Notes: generated by a model from the sequence alone, not told the origin. DNA of 64,000 bases from an uncultured Candidatus Actinomarina sp. (GCA_902615855.1 CACMQN010000002.1:84054-148053), one strand, 5' to 3'; counted from the first letter of the stretch, positions 1 to 10,462 are shown. Program-made: numbers and translations.

Positions 1-201
1 AGAAAAATCTTGTTTCATAGACATCTGATGTGTTACAAATCCATATTCTTTAAATATCTCTGTTGAGTTCTCACCACCATCTGTAACTGGAAAGAACGAT
101 GATTTGATATTGTTATATTTAAATATCTTTTTTATCTCACCAATAACTTCATCGGATGTAAGTGTTCCAGAAAATTTATCAGCAAATACAGCAATTCTCA
201 T
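1..201 (-). CDS. Glycerate kinase-like protein, N-terminal part (runs off window edge)
   Basis: Reverse complement from 201 reads MRIAVFADKFSGTLTSDEVIGEIKKIFKYNNIKSSFFPVTDGGENSTEIFKEYGF..., resembling the GlxK/GarK N-terminus (DsFKgsls..., P.aDGGEGt). Not in the ORF track because truncated. Confidence 0.7.
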   Translation of the reverse strand, partial: MRIAVFADKFSGTLTSDEVIGEIKKIFKYNNIKSSFFPVTDGGENSTEIFKEYGFVTHQMSMKQDFS

Positions 202-249
202 CTTTTAAGTTTATTTATATATAACTCTTAATAGGAATAAAATAAAATA

Positions 250-1263
250 ATGAATATTGGGTTTCTAACAGATGTTGATGGATACAGGGCTCCGATACAC
301 CCTGAATCTTTTGAGAAATATTCTATGGATCTGCATTTAGAAAAAAATATATTTGATTACCTTAATTATCCAGATTCTCAACAAGAAAATGTAAAGACTA
401 TTTCTAAATTAAGTGATTTAGATGTTATCGCCTGTGTAGAAAATATTGAAAATAAAACAATAAAGGATTTAAAAGAAGGAGCAGTCCTTATTGGCATATT
501 TGATTTCAAAAAGATCGAAGAAATTAAAAAATTAAGACCTGATATCAAGATATTAAGCTTCTTTAAACTTCCTAGGATTTCAAGAGCTCAAAATTTAGAT
601 GCTCTTTCTTCTCAAGCTAACTTGCTTGGATACGCATCAGTTTTAAGAGCTGCAAAAGAGACATCTGATGTAGTACCAATGATGACAACCGCTGCAGGAA
701 ATATTCAACCTTCCAAGGTCCTGATTTTAGGAGTTGGGGTTGCAGGCCTTCAAGCAATTGCAACTGCAAAAAGACTTGGTGCTAGAGTTTGGGCTTTCGA
801 TATTAGAAAAGAAGCGAAGGATCAAGTGGAATCTCTGGGTGCTAAATTTGTAGAAGCCAGCACTGAAGCACAAGACAGTGTTTATGCGCAAGAGGTCTCT
901 GAAGAAGAAAATCAGAAAATTCAAGAAGCATTAAAGAAACAAGTAATTGATAGTGATATTGTTTTAACATTTGCTCAAATACCAGGAAAAAAAGCACCTG
1001 TCTTAATCGAAAAGTCAACTATTGAAAAGATGAAAAAAAATTCTGTGATTATCGATCTAGCAGCCGGTACTGGTGGAAACTGTGAAGGTACTGTGGTGAA
1101 TAAAGTTGTTGAATTAAATGGTGTAAAAATAGTTGGTGAAACAGACATTCTAAATTCCGTAAAACATGCAGCAACAAAGCTTTACTCGGAGAATGTTAGA
1201 AATTTAATCGAACTATACATAGAGAACAGTGATGATGAGATTTTTACAGAGATGAGTTCATAA
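250..1263 (+). CDS. pntA: NAD(P) transhydrogenase subunit alpha part 1
   Basis: AlaDH/PNT motifs (VLILGVGVAGLQAIATAKRLGARVWAFDIR); followed by alpha2 and beta genes. Confidence 0.95.
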   Translation: MNIGFLTDVDGYRAPIHPESFEKYSMDLHLEKNIFDYLNYPDSQQENVKTISKLSDLDVIACVENIENKTIKDLKEGAVLIGIFDFKKIEEIKKLRPDIKILSFFKLPRISRAQNLDALSSQANLLGYASVLRAAKETSDVVPMMTTAAGNIQPSKVLILGVGVAGLQAIATAKRLGARVWAFDIRKEAKDQVESLGAKFVEASTEAQDSVYAQEVSEEENQKIQEALKKQVIDSDIVLTFAQIPGKKAPVLIEKSTIEKMKKNSVIIDLAAGTGGNCEGTVVNKVVELNGVKIVGETDILNSVKHAATKLYSENVRNLIELYIENSDDEIFTEMSS

Positions 1264-1550
1264 TGGAAGCAACTTTCTTACTTACATTGTTAATAACTTT
1301 TCTAGCAAGCTTTATTGGATACGAACTCATATCTAAAATTCCTCAGACACTACACACACCACTTATGTCTGGTTCAAATGCTATTTCTGGAATTACATTA
1401 ATTGCAGCAATTCTGATATACCCAGAAGTAAGAGAATCACAAATACTTCAAATTATCGTTTTAATTGCAATATCATTTGCAACCCTCAATATTGTTGGAG
1501 GGTTTTCAGTAACTGGCCGAATACTAGAAATGTTTAAGAAAAATGATTGA
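1263..1550 (+). CDS. pntA2: NAD(P) transhydrogenase subunit alpha part 2 (membrane)
   Basis: Small membrane protein with HTPLMSGSNAISGI motif; overlaps neighbours by a few nt. Confidence 0.93.
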   Translation: MEATFLLTLLITFLASFIGYELISKIPQTLHTPLMSGSNAISGITLIAAILIYPEVRESQILQIIVLIAISFATLNIVGGFSVTGRILEMFKKND

Positions 1551-2874
1551 AATAATATTATTGATCTCTGCTGTATTGTTTATATTCGCTTTAAAGCTTT
1601 TTGGAAGACCATCAACGGCACATAGAGCAAATTTATTTGCAATGCTAGCTATGGCGTTAGCTGTATTTAGTGCCTTTAACTTTGATTTTTCAAAATATGA
1701 TTCTGCTTTTTACATCACAATTGTTATTTCAGGACTTCTTGGAGTTTTAATATCAAAACGAGTTCAAATGACACAAATGCCTGAACTTGTTGGCTTGTTT
1801 AATGGTTTTGGCGGAGGCGCTTCTGGTGCAATCGCATATGTTGAGTTATCTAATAGCTCCTTACCTTTTAATGATTATTTTGTAGCAATATTTTCAATGG
1901 TTATTGGAATGTTTACTTTTTCAGGAAGTCTTATTGCAGTTATGAAACTCCGTGGAAAATTAAATAACTTTAGTTCAAAATTTGCCAATATATTTTCAGT
2001 ATTTCTACCTGCGATTATCTTAATTCCAGCAGTTTTAGAAATCGACAATTTTGTAATTGAATTTATTATCCTAGTTGCACTAACTACTGGAGTTATTCGA
2101 GTTGCTGTAATTGGTGGTGCAGACATGCCTGTAGTAATTGCTTTTCTCAACTCACTTTCTGGAATAGCAGCCATGTCAGCTGGATTTATTGTAAATAGTA
2201 TTATCTTGATCGTAGCTGGTGCCTTAGTAGGTGCATCTGGAATAATTCTCACGTTGCTCATGTGTGCTGCAATGAATCGTACACTTTTAGATGTTCTTAA
2301 AGGTGGCTTTGGTAATACAACGGTTAATAATGAATATGTAAAAGATCCAATTAGCACCTCTCCAGAAGATGTTGCAATTCAATTAAGCTATGCAGAATCT
2401 GTAATTATTGTTCCTGGATACGGAATGGCAGTTGCACAAGCTCAAGCAGCTGTTAAAGAATTAACAAATACTTTAAAAGATAAAAATATTGAAGTTAAGT
2501 TCGCTATACATCCAGTAGCTGGAAGAATGCCTGGGCATATGAATGTTCTCTTAGCCGAGGTAGACATTGATTATGAAGATATGTTTACTTTAGAAGATAT
2601 AAATTCTGATTTTTCATCAACGGATGTTGTGCTAGTTTTGGGAGCAAACGATGTTGTTAATCCAATGGCTAGAACTGATGAAGATTCTCCAATCTATGGA
2701 ATGCCAATACTGGATGTAGACCTTGCAAGACAAGTAATTGTTATAAAAAGATCTATGTCACCTGGTTACGCAGGTATTGCAAACCCACTATTTATTAACG
2801 ATAATGCAAAGATGCTCTTTACCGATGCAAAAGAAGGTTTAGAAAATATAATCAAATCTTTTGAGCTAGTGTAA
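1543..2874 (+). CDS. pntB: NAD(P) transhydrogenase subunit beta
   Basis: IVPGYGMAVAQAQ, HPVAGRMPGHMNVLLAEV, GANDVVNP motifs. Confidence 0.95.
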   Translation: MIEIILLISAVLFIFALKLFGRPSTAHRANLFAMLAMALAVFSAFNFDFSKYDSAFYITIVISGLLGVLISKRVQMTQMPELVGLFNGFGGGASGAIAYVELSNSSLPFNDYFVAIFSMVIGMFTFSGSLIAVMKLRGKLNNFSSKFANIFSVFLPAIILIPAVLEIDNFVIEFIILVALTTGVIRVAVIGGADMPVVIAFLNSLSGIAAMSAGFIVNSIILIVAGALVGASGIILTLLMCAAMNRTLLDVLKGGFGNTTVNNEYVKDPISTSPEDVAIQLSYAESVIIVPGYGMAVAQAQAAVKELTNTLKDKNIEVKFAIHPVAGRMPGHMNVLLAEVDIDYEDMFTLEDINSDFSSTDVVLVLGANDVVNPMARTDEDSPIYGMPILDVDLARQVIVIKRSMSPGYAGIANPLFINDNAKMLFTDAKEGLENIIKSFELV

Positions 2875-2895
2875 TAAATTACTATAAATGAGATT

Positions 2896-3462
2896 ATGAA
2901 AACCCATACCAAAACATCTAAGTTTATACACTGGACATTTTCTTTGTTATATGCCTATGGAATATTTAAACAAGTAGAAGAATTAGATCAATTGAATAAT
3001 CCGTCAATACTCATGGTTGAAATTGTCTTTGCTGGAATATTTTTGGGGATTGTTTTTATTAGATATTTTTATATGAAAGATGTTGATACTTTGTTAGGTG
3101 CCAAAGTTGAAATACCAAAAGGACATTTATTCATTGCTAAAACAATCCATAGGCTTGTTTATTTAACTTTAATTTTATTGCCAACTACAGGTTTGATTAT
3201 TGCTGCTTTATTTGCATACAGCCTTCCTGGCATTAACTTTGCGGTTGCAATTCATGAGTTTTCAGCATTCCTCAGTTATGCATTGATCGGCATACATATA
3301 GTTGCTTCCATTTATTCACGATTGAAAGGCGAGGGGGTATGGGACGCTATGGTTCCAATATGGAAAGAGAAAGAAAAAATAGATTCTGAAATTTTATCTA
3401 ATTTAGAAACGATTGAAAATAAAGTTTATAAAAAAACAGAAGAAATCTTCAAGATAAAATAA
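2896..3462 (+). CDS. Cytochrome b561-like membrane protein
   Basis: Four TM-like segments with spaced His (KFIHW, TIHRLVY, AIHEFSAF, GIHIVAS). Confidence 0.65.
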   Translation: MKTHTKTSKFIHWTFSLLYAYGIFKQVEELDQLNNPSILMVEIVFAGIFLGIVFIRYFYMKDVDTLLGAKVEIPKGHLFIAKTIHRLVYLTLILLPTTGLIIAALFAYSLPGINFAVAIHEFSAFLSYALIGIHIVASIYSRLKGEGVWDAMVPIWKEKEKIDSEILSNLETIENKVYKKTEEIFKIK

Positions 3463-3463
3463 T

Positions 3464-3979
3464 TTACTTTAAAGATTTAGCAAGATTTAGTACTTCATGC
3501 ATAGTATTTACGATTTCTTCTGGTTTGTAATATTTTATAAATAATATTTTCCTGGAATTTACAACAGTATCAGACACTCTTAATCTTCTTAGAGTTTTTT
3601 GTGCCTCTTCAACTTTAGAGTCATTTCTTTCTATAAATAATTCTGTGAGATGCTCGTCATCACCGTCAATTTCACCTTTCCAATTTATTTTGATACCCAT
3701 ATCTAAGCTTCGAGGAAAAAATGCATAGAAAGAAACATACGTTGTTGAGGAACGACCATGACTTCTTGTAAAAACTTCTATTTCACATCTATAACCATCT
3801 ATCTCTCCAAATATTTTTTTCTTTCTAAAGATGTTTCCTGGAATATCAATCTGGAAATTCAAAACTTCTGATGCTTTTTCCAATGCTTTATTTATTTTTT
3901 TATTTAACGTAACAATCAACCATATTATTGGCGCTAATACGACTGCAATCACAGTAATTATTGATAGGATATCTTCCAC
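3464..3979 (-). CDS. Hypothetical membrane-anchored protein
   Basis: Intact ORF with N-terminal TM; 5 nt downstream of the GAPDH-like gene. Confidence 0.6.
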   Translation of the reverse strand: MEDILSIITVIAVVLAPIIWLIVTLNKKINKALEKASEVLNFQIDIPGNIFRKKKIFGEIDGYRCEIEVFTRSHGRSSTTYVSFYAFFPRSLDMGIKINWKGEIDGDDEHLTELFIERNDSKVEEAQKTLRRLRVSDTVVNSRKILFIKYYKPEEIVNTMHEVLNLAKSLK

Positions 3980-3984
3980 GACTA

Positions 3985-5028
3985 TTAAATGTTTTTGAAT
4001 ATGTATTTATCGAATACACTCATTTTATCAATCCAGCTATCCTTATAAAAATAATTTACTGATGCTGCAACAGAGGATAATAATGCATTTCCATCTTGGG
4101 GAGTAAAACAGTACCCTGTTAAGTTGTTATTTTTTACATGTAGAGATTCCTTTGCAATAATTCCATGTGATAAAAGTCTTCCATGATAACCATGATCTCT
4201 ACCAAATGAAAAAACTTTATTTGAGGAGAGTTTCTCAGTGGACATTAAAAATTCACTATTTTCTAAGTCATCTGAAATATTTTCTAGATCAATATTTTCT
4301 TCAAATGATAAATTAAACCATAAAGTGTGCATGTATTGAGTTGGTAATTTGATTGCTGAAGAAAATAGATTTAAATCTTTTCCTTCTTGTTGAAATAATT
4401 CAAAAACATCTCTTGCATGATGAGTTCCAAATTCCTGATTGTCATGTTTTGTAATTGTTGGAGAAGGTGAAAATGAATCATTTTGGGAGACATCGTTAGC
4501 TCTTCTTAAACAGACAAAACGTCCTTCTTTTAGATCCCTACTCTTATCTAGGGAAAATGTTTTTATTATGGAGGCAATATTGTGAGTATTACAAGATGCT
4601 ATAAGATATTTATTCTGTTCATTATTCAAAGAATCATTATTTATGCCCCATGCAAAGAAAGGACCAAATCTATGTTCTGACCCCTGTGCCATAAATCTTT
4701 TTTCACCATTTAGTTTTGAATATATTTCCTCCCAGTTTTTATTACCAGCTGGGGTACAGTCTATAATTACTTGGCTTTCTTCATAACTTTTTTCAACATC
4801 CTCGACAATAAATCCCATAGATTTAAAATCTTTTATTACATCATTGGTGGTTACAAGATTTGCACCCTTTCGAATTAAAGCTTCAACTTTCCCCTGTTCA
4901 TCAGTCAGAGGGGTTCTCTTAAAGAAGTTGACGTTATCAATACCTAGCTCTTCTTTATGCTGAGCAAGAAGGCCAATTAGTGGCTCGCCAATTGTTCCTG
5001 TACCAACGATTAATATATTTTTCATCAC
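3985..5028 (-). CDS. Archaeal-type (type II) glyceraldehyde-3-phosphate dehydrogenase-like protein
   Basis: GTGTIG N-terminus, VIIDCTPAG, MAQGSEHR, SCNTHN (catalytic Cys position), LRRANDVSQ, THHARDV, LPTQYMH align in order with archaeal GAPDH motifs. Confidence 0.75.
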   Translation of the reverse strand: MMKNILIVGTGTIGEPLIGLLAQHKEELGIDNVNFFKRTPLTDEQGKVEALIRKGANLVTTNDVIKDFKSMGFIVEDVEKSYEESQVIIDCTPAGNKNWEEIYSKLNGEKRFMAQGSEHRFGPFFAWGINNDSLNNEQNKYLIASCNTHNIASIIKTFSLDKSRDLKEGRFVCLRRANDVSQNDSFSPSPTITKHDNQEFGTHHARDVFELFQQEGKDLNLFSSAIKLPTQYMHTLWFNLSFEENIDLENISDDLENSEFLMSTEKLSSNKVFSFGRDHGYHGRLLSHGIIAKESLHVKNNNLTGYCFTPQDGNALLSSVAASVNYFYKDSWIDKMSVFDKYIFKNI

Positions 5029-5055
5029 TATATTAAGATAAGAATATCAAACCTC

Positions 5056-7701
5056 ATGAATAAAAAACTTATTTATCAATTTTCCTCCACCAAAACTGAA
5101 GGTGACAGATCTATGCTGGATTTACTTGGAGGTAAAGGAGCAAATTTAGCAGAGATGTCAACTCTTGGGATTAATGTTCCTCCAGGGTTTACAGTAACAA
5201 CAGAGGTTTGCAATTATTTTATAGAGAACAAATCTTTTCCAGATAAATTTGATAAAGAATTAGAAAAAGCACTCACTAATTTAGAAAAAATAACAAAAAA
5301 GAAATTTAATGATGATAAAACACCTCTCTTACTTTCTGTTAGATCGGGAGGAAAAGTATCAATGCCAGGAATGATGGATTCTATTTTAAATATTGGAATT
5401 AATGACAAAAATGTGGACGCTTTAGCATCTAATTTTAATGATGAAAGATTTGCTCTTGATTCATATCGTCGCTTAATTCAAATGTATGGAAATGTTGTAC
5501 TAGAAATTGATATGGACAGGTTTGAAGCCATTATTGATAATAAAAAAAGGATCGACGGAGTTGAAAAAGATAATGATTTTGATTCCGAACAATTGAGTTG
5601 GATAATTGATGCTTTTAAAACCACTGTTGAAAGATTTGCAGGAAACCCTTTTCCGCAAGATCCTGTTATTCAACTCAAAGGGGCTATTGAGGCAGTATTT
5701 AAAAGCTGGCTAAACAAACGAGCTGTTACTTATCGAAAAATTAATAATATACCCAACAATTGGGGTACTGGGACAACTGTTCAATCTATGGTTTTTGGAA
5801 ATTTAAATGAATCTTCAGGAACGGGTGTTGCTTTTACGAGGTTTCCGTCTACAGGAAAAAACAAATTGTATGGGGAGTATTTAATGAATGCTCAAGGAGA
5901 AGATGTAGTTGCAGGAATAAGAACACCCTATCCGATAGGAAAACACGAAAAGAACACTCAACCTTCTCTTGAGGAAGTAAACCCAGCTCTATTTAATGAA
6001 ATAAAACTTATTGGAGGTAAATTAGAAAGACACTATAAAGATGCTCAAGATATTGAGTTTACGATTGAAGATGGAGAATTGTTTATTCTTCAAACTAGAA
6101 ACGCAAAAAGAACAGCCCAAGCGAGTGTAAAAATTGCAGTTGATATGCATAATGAAAAAATAATAAGTAAACAAGAAGCAATCAATATGATTGATGCAGA
6201 TCAGATTACTTCAGTTCTCCACCCCCAGCTTGTTGACTCAACTAGTAAAAAATTGTTTGAAAAAGGTTTAAATGCCTCACCTGGAGCTGCTGTAGGTGAA
6301 ATAGTTTTTGACCCAGAAAAAGCGGAGATCGAAGCGGCAAGGGGAAAGAAAATCATTTTAGTAAGAGATGAAACAAGTCCAGAGGACATAAGTGGAATGT
6401 TCGCATCAGTAGGAATATTGACAACAAAAGGTGGCATGACAAGCCATGCTGCGGTTGTTGCAAGAGGAATGGGCAAACCTTGCATAGTTGGAGCAGAAAA
6501 TCTCAAAATTGATAAAGATGATAGAAAAATATCAAATGGTCAAACAACTGTTGAAGAAGGTGATTTAATTTCATTAGATGGTTCTACTGGTGAGATTTTT
6601 CTTGGGGAAGTTGAGCTAGAGTCTGCAAAATTGACAGATGAATTTAATACTTTGATGGCATGGTGTGATGATTTTAAAAAACTTTCAATTAGAGCAAATG
6701 CAGAAACAATAAATGATACAGCTAGATCTTTAGAGTTCGGTGCTGATGGAATTGGTTTATGCAGAACAGAACATATGTTTTTTGAAGGTGAAAGAATACT
6801 TCCTATGAGAGAGATGATTATGGCAAACAATAAGCAAGGTAGAAAAAGAGCATTAAATAAAATTATTGATTTTCAGATAAATGATTTTGTTGAAATATTT
6901 AAGCTTTTAAAAGATAAACCTATAACTGTTCGGTTACTTGATCCACCAATGCATGAATTTTTACCAAAAAGTGATATTGAAATTACTGAGTTAGCAAGTT
7001 CTTTAAGAGTTTCATCAGCATATGCCACTGAAGTTTTATCGAAGATTAGTGAAAGTAACCCAATGTTAGGTCACCGAGGTGTACGCTTAGGTTTAAGTTA
7101 TCCAGAAATTTATAAAATGCAAGTTGAGGCAATTTTTAAAGCTAGTTATCAAATTTATCAAAAAGAAAAGATCATTATTAAACCAGAAATAATGATTCCT
7201 TTAATAATGAATGCAAGTGAATTTACAAAAATGAAAAAAATTATAACTAAAAAAATTGAAAGCTTGAAGAAAGAATCAGACTTCAATTTTGATTACCTGT
7301 TAGGAACTATGATTGAGTTACCGAGTGCTGCCTTGAATTCATCGAAAATTGGAGAATATGCAGATTTCTTTTCCTATGGAACAAATGATTTGACTCAAAC
7401 AACCCTTGGTTTATCAAGAGATGACGCATCTAAATTTTTAAATGAATATGTTGAAAAAAATATTTTTGATGTTGATCCTTTTGTTTCAATTGATGAAAAT
7501 ACTGTTGGAAAATTAGTTGCTTCATCAGTTGCTGATGGAAGAAAAATAAATAAAAATATCAAAATAGGCGTTTGTGGTGAACACGCTGGTGACCCAAAAT
7601 CAATCAAATTTTTAAACACATTAGATATTGATTATATTTCTTGCTCCCCATTTAGAATTCCAACGGCTCGATTAGCTGCTGCACAAGCAGAACTATCTTA
7701 G
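5056..7701 (+). CDS. ppdK: Pyruvate, phosphate dikinase
   Basis: GGKGANLAEM, GGMTSHAAVVARGMGKPCIVG, FGADGIGLCRTEHMFF, GVCGEHAGDP motifs. Confidence 0.97.
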   Translation: MNKKLIYQFSSTKTEGDRSMLDLLGGKGANLAEMSTLGINVPPGFTVTTEVCNYFIENKSFPDKFDKELEKALTNLEKITKKKFNDDKTPLLLSVRSGGKVSMPGMMDSILNIGINDKNVDALASNFNDERFALDSYRRLIQMYGNVVLEIDMDRFEAIIDNKKRIDGVEKDNDFDSEQLSWIIDAFKTTVERFAGNPFPQDPVIQLKGAIEAVFKSWLNKRAVTYRKINNIPNNWGTGTTVQSMVFGNLNESSGTGVAFTRFPSTGKNKLYGEYLMNAQGEDVVAGIRTPYPIGKHEKNTQPSLEEVNPALFNEIKLIGGKLERHYKDAQDIEFTIEDGELFILQTRNAKRTAQASVKIAVDMHNEKIISKQEAINMIDADQITSVLHPQLVDSTSKKLFEKGLNASPGAAVGEIVFDPEKAEIEAARGKKIILVRDETSPEDISGMFASVGILTTKGGMTSHAAVVARGMGKPCIVGAENLKIDKDDRKISNGQTTVEEGDLISLDGSTGEIFLGEVELESAKLTDEFNTLMAWCDDFKKLSIRANAETINDTARSLEFGADGIGLCRTEHMFFEGERILPMREMIMANNKQGRKRALNKIIDFQINDFVEIFKLLKDKPITVRLLDPPMHEFLPKSDIEITELASSLRVSSAYATEVLSKISESNPMLGHRGVRLGLSYPEIYKMQVEAIFKASYQIYQKEKIIIKPEIMIPLIMNASEFTKMKKIITKKIESLKKESDFNFDYLLGTMIELPSAALNSSKIGEYADFFSYGTNDLTQTTLGLSRDDASKFLNEYVEKNIFDVDPFVSIDENTVGKLVASSVADGRKINKNIKIGVCGEHAGDPKSIKFLNTLDIDYISCSPFRIPTARLAAAQAELS

Positions 7702-7747
7702 TTTTTTTTGATTACAAACAAGATTTTCTTAGGATATAATTGCATCT

Positions 7748-8143
7748 ATGAGTTATAAAATAATAAATAAAGTCGATCCTATTATTTACCTTGCATTATC
7801 TGTTGTTGGATTTATTGTTCCAGAACTTATTTACAAACTGAATCTTTTAAATCCTGATGCAGTTTTATCGTCAACAGAAGCCGATATTGTAAGAGCCAAT
7901 GGTGTCGGAGTAACATTCGCAGCCCTGTTAATTCTTTTACTTGGCAGTGATGAGGAAAATGCAAGACAGGTAAATATCGTACGATATATAGGCGGTTTAC
8001 TTTTAATTGGATTTGCTGTATTTACTGAATTTAATGGATTCTTTATATTTGGAGTTTCAGAAATCGCTATTGCTTTGTATACAGGTAGACAATTAAGACC
8101 ATCGTCAGGTAGCGAGAGTTACACTCCAAACGTTGAAGAATAA
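7748..8143 (+). CDS. Hypothetical membrane protein
   Basis: Intact hydrophobic ORF with a TATAAT box 7 nt upstream of the ATG. Confidence 0.6.
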   Translation: MSYKIINKVDPIIYLALSVVGFIVPELIYKLNLLNPDAVLSSTEADIVRANGVGVTFAALLILLLGSDEENARQVNIVRYIGGLLLIGFAVFTEFNGFFIFGVSEIAIALYTGRQLRPSSGSESYTPNVEE

Positions 8144-8185
8144 AAGAAATATTCGAAGTTAAAAATCAGCAATTAGTATTGTTAT

Positions 8186-8965
8186 ATGATTTTAAAAGAT
8201 AAAACGTTACTAATTACTGGAATCTTAACTGATAAGAGTATCGCTTTTGCCACAGCAAAAATTGCAATAGATAACGGAGCAAAAATAATTGCTACAGGTT
8301 TTGGTGATGGACTTCGGATAACTGAACGTGCTATTAAAAGACTTGATGATGAAATTGATGTATTAGAGATGGATATTGAAAATACTGTTCAAGTACAAGA
8401 AGTAGTAAATGAAATCAAAGATAAATACACAAGCATAGATGGTGCTCTTCATTCAATTGCATTTTCCCCAACTGAGGCAATGGGTGGTAATTTTTTAAAT
8501 ACAAATGTTGAAGATGCAATTAAATCCTTTGAGGTTTCAGCTTTTTCACTAAAAACTTTAACTAATGAATTTTTACCAATATTGAAAGAAGGAGCATCGA
8601 TAGTAGCAGTCGATTTTGACAACTCTCAGGCATGGCCGGGTTATGACTGGCAGGGTGTTGCAAAATCATCATTGCAATCAATTATTAGATATCTTGCATA
8701 TTATGTTGGTAAAAACAAGGTTAGGGTAAATGCGGTTGCCTCTGGACCTCTTTCAACAACAGCAGCAAAAAATATTCCTGGATTTTCAGCGATGAATGAG
8801 GAATGGAATGAAAGAGCACCTTTGGGTTGGGATACAAAAAATGCTGAACCAGTTGCTAAAGCCATTAATTTCTTACTTTCAGATTATTCTGAAGCCATAA
8901 CTGGTGAGATAATCCATGTTGATGGTGGAGCTCATGCTATTGGTGGCTCTATGTTGCCTGAATAA
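8186..8965 (+). CDS. fabI: Enoyl-ACP reductase (FabI/InhA-like)
   Basis: ITGILTDKSIAFATAK..., HSIAFSP, C-terminal ITGEIIHVDGGAHAIGG. Confidence 0.9.
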   Translation: MILKDKTLLITGILTDKSIAFATAKIAIDNGAKIIATGFGDGLRITERAIKRLDDEIDVLEMDIENTVQVQEVVNEIKDKYTSIDGALHSIAFSPTEAMGGNFLNTNVEDAIKSFEVSAFSLKTLTNEFLPILKEGASIVAVDFDNSQAWPGYDWQGVAKSSLQSIIRYLAYYVGKNKVRVNAVASGPLSTTAAKNIPGFSAMNEEWNERAPLGWDTKNAEPVAKAINFLLSDYSEAITGEIIHVDGGAHAIGGSMLPE

Positions 8966-8968
8966 TTT

Positions 8969-10207
8969 TTATTGTTTACTGAATATCAAAACAGCATTAT
9001 GACCACCAAAACCAAATGAATTAGACATTACGTGGTCTATATTTTTATCTACAGAATGATTAGCTGTATAATTTAAATCACAATCCTCATCTGAGTCATT
9101 TAGATTTATCGTTGGTGGTATTTGATTATTTTTCATTGCTAGTAATGATGCCATTGCTTCAAAAGCTCCGCCACCCCCAAGTAAATGTCCTGTCATTGAT
9201 TTGGTAGAAGATATGTTAACTTCATATGCGTAGTCATTCATAAGTGATTTAATCGCAAGTGTTTCGTTTAAATCATTAGCTGGGGTTGATGTTCCGTGTG
9301 CGTTGATATAGTCAATCTTTTTGTTACTTATATCAGCGTTTGAGATTGCCTTTTCCATTGCTCTTAAAGCACCAACTCCACCCTCTGAAGGAGCAGTTAT
9401 ATGATATGCATCTGTTGAGGATCCATATCCAGAAATATATCCATATACTTCTGCATCCCTATCTTTTGCTGAACTTTCACTTTCGAGTATTAAAACTGTA
9501 GATCCTTCTGCCATTACAAATCCATCTCTGTTTTTATCAAATGGTTTACATGCCTTTTGAGGCTCATCATTCTGTTTTGAAAGTGCTTTTATTTGTGCAA
9601 AAGCTCCGATTGTCATTGAAGTTGTACCAGATTCTGTTCCTCCAACAAGAACTTTGTCGACAATGTTTTGTTCAATCATCCTCTTAGCTTCTCCAATTGC
9701 ATTTGCAGAAGCTGCGCAAGCAGTTGTAATCGTTAACGAAGGACCTTGTATTCCGTATTTAATTGCAACTTGACCTGTACTTGAATTGGGCATTAACTGT
9801 GTAATAGCAAGAGGACTTATTCTTGTTGAACCTCTTTCATCGTAAACTCTAACAGCATCTTCCGTTGCTCCTATTCCACCAATGCCAGTTCCAAATACAA
9901 TACCAAAATCTTCACCAAGAGGTTTACTTAAGTCAAATCCAGCATCTTGAATTGCCTCCTCTGCAGCAAAAATAGATAAATGGCCAGACCTATCAAGCTT
10001 TCTTGCGTTTTGTTTTCCCATATATTCATTTGCATCGAAATTTTTAACTTCTCCTGCAAATGTCACAGGTAAATCTGAAGTATCAAATAAAGTAATATAA
10101 TCAACTCCAGATACTCCACCAACTAAATTTTTCCATGTATCAGATACATTATTTCCAAGTGGATTTATAGTCCCCAAACCTGTTACAACTACTCGTTGTT
10201 TAGTCAT
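8969..10207 (-). CDS. fabF: Beta-ketoacyl-ACP synthase II
   Basis: ITTACAASANAIGEA active-site Cys, NAHGTSTPANDLNE, STKSMTGHLLGGGGAFE. Confidence 0.96.
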   Translation of the reverse strand: MTKQRVVVTGLGTINPLGNNVSDTWKNLVGGVSGVDYITLFDTSDLPVTFAGEVKNFDANEYMGKQNARKLDRSGHLSIFAAEEAIQDAGFDLSKPLGEDFGIVFGTGIGGIGATEDAVRVYDERGSTRISPLAITQLMPNSSTGQVAIKYGIQGPSLTITTACAASANAIGEAKRMIEQNIVDKVLVGGTESGTTSMTIGAFAQIKALSKQNDEPQKACKPFDKNRDGFVMAEGSTVLILESESSAKDRDAEVYGYISGYGSSTDAYHITAPSEGGVGALRAMEKAISNADISNKKIDYINAHGTSTPANDLNETLAIKSLMNDYAYEVNISSTKSMTGHLLGGGGAFEAMASLLAMKNNQIPPTINLNDSDEDCDLNYTANHSVDKNIDHVMSNSFGFGGHNAVLIFSKQ

Positions 10208-10210
10208 GGT

Positions 10211-10462
10211 TTAGAGTTTTGAATGTAAAAGGTTTACAGCTTGACCAACTGTTCCGACATCTGTGAGTTCTTCGTCGTCAATTTCAATCTCAAACTCATC
10301 TTCAAATGCCATTACAACTTCAACTATACCTAGTGAGTCAATTTCTAGATCCTCTTCTAATTTTGCATCCATATTGATTTTTTCAGAATCGATACCTAAT
10401 TCTTCTTCAAAAAGGGTTTTTACCTTTTCAAAAACTTCATTTACTTCCATATTTACTCCCAC
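10211..10462 (-). CDS. acpP: Acyl carrier protein
   Basis: Acidic small protein with EIDSLGIVEVVMAFEDEFEIEI. Confidence 0.95.
   Translation of the reverse strand: MGVNMEVNEVFEKVKTLFEEELGIDSEKINMDAKLEEDLEIDSLGIVEVVMAFEDEFEIEIDDEELTDVGTVGQAVNLLHSKL

Noticed and set aside
1875-2357. Antisense ORF inside pntB (160 aa)
   Set aside because: Mirror ORF of a confidently coding gene; no recognisable domain, typical AT-rich antisense artefact.
6201-6830. Antisense ORFs inside ppdK (101 and 96 aa)
   Set aside because: Fully overlap conserved ppdK motifs on the opposite strand; Ser/Pro-rich shadow translations.
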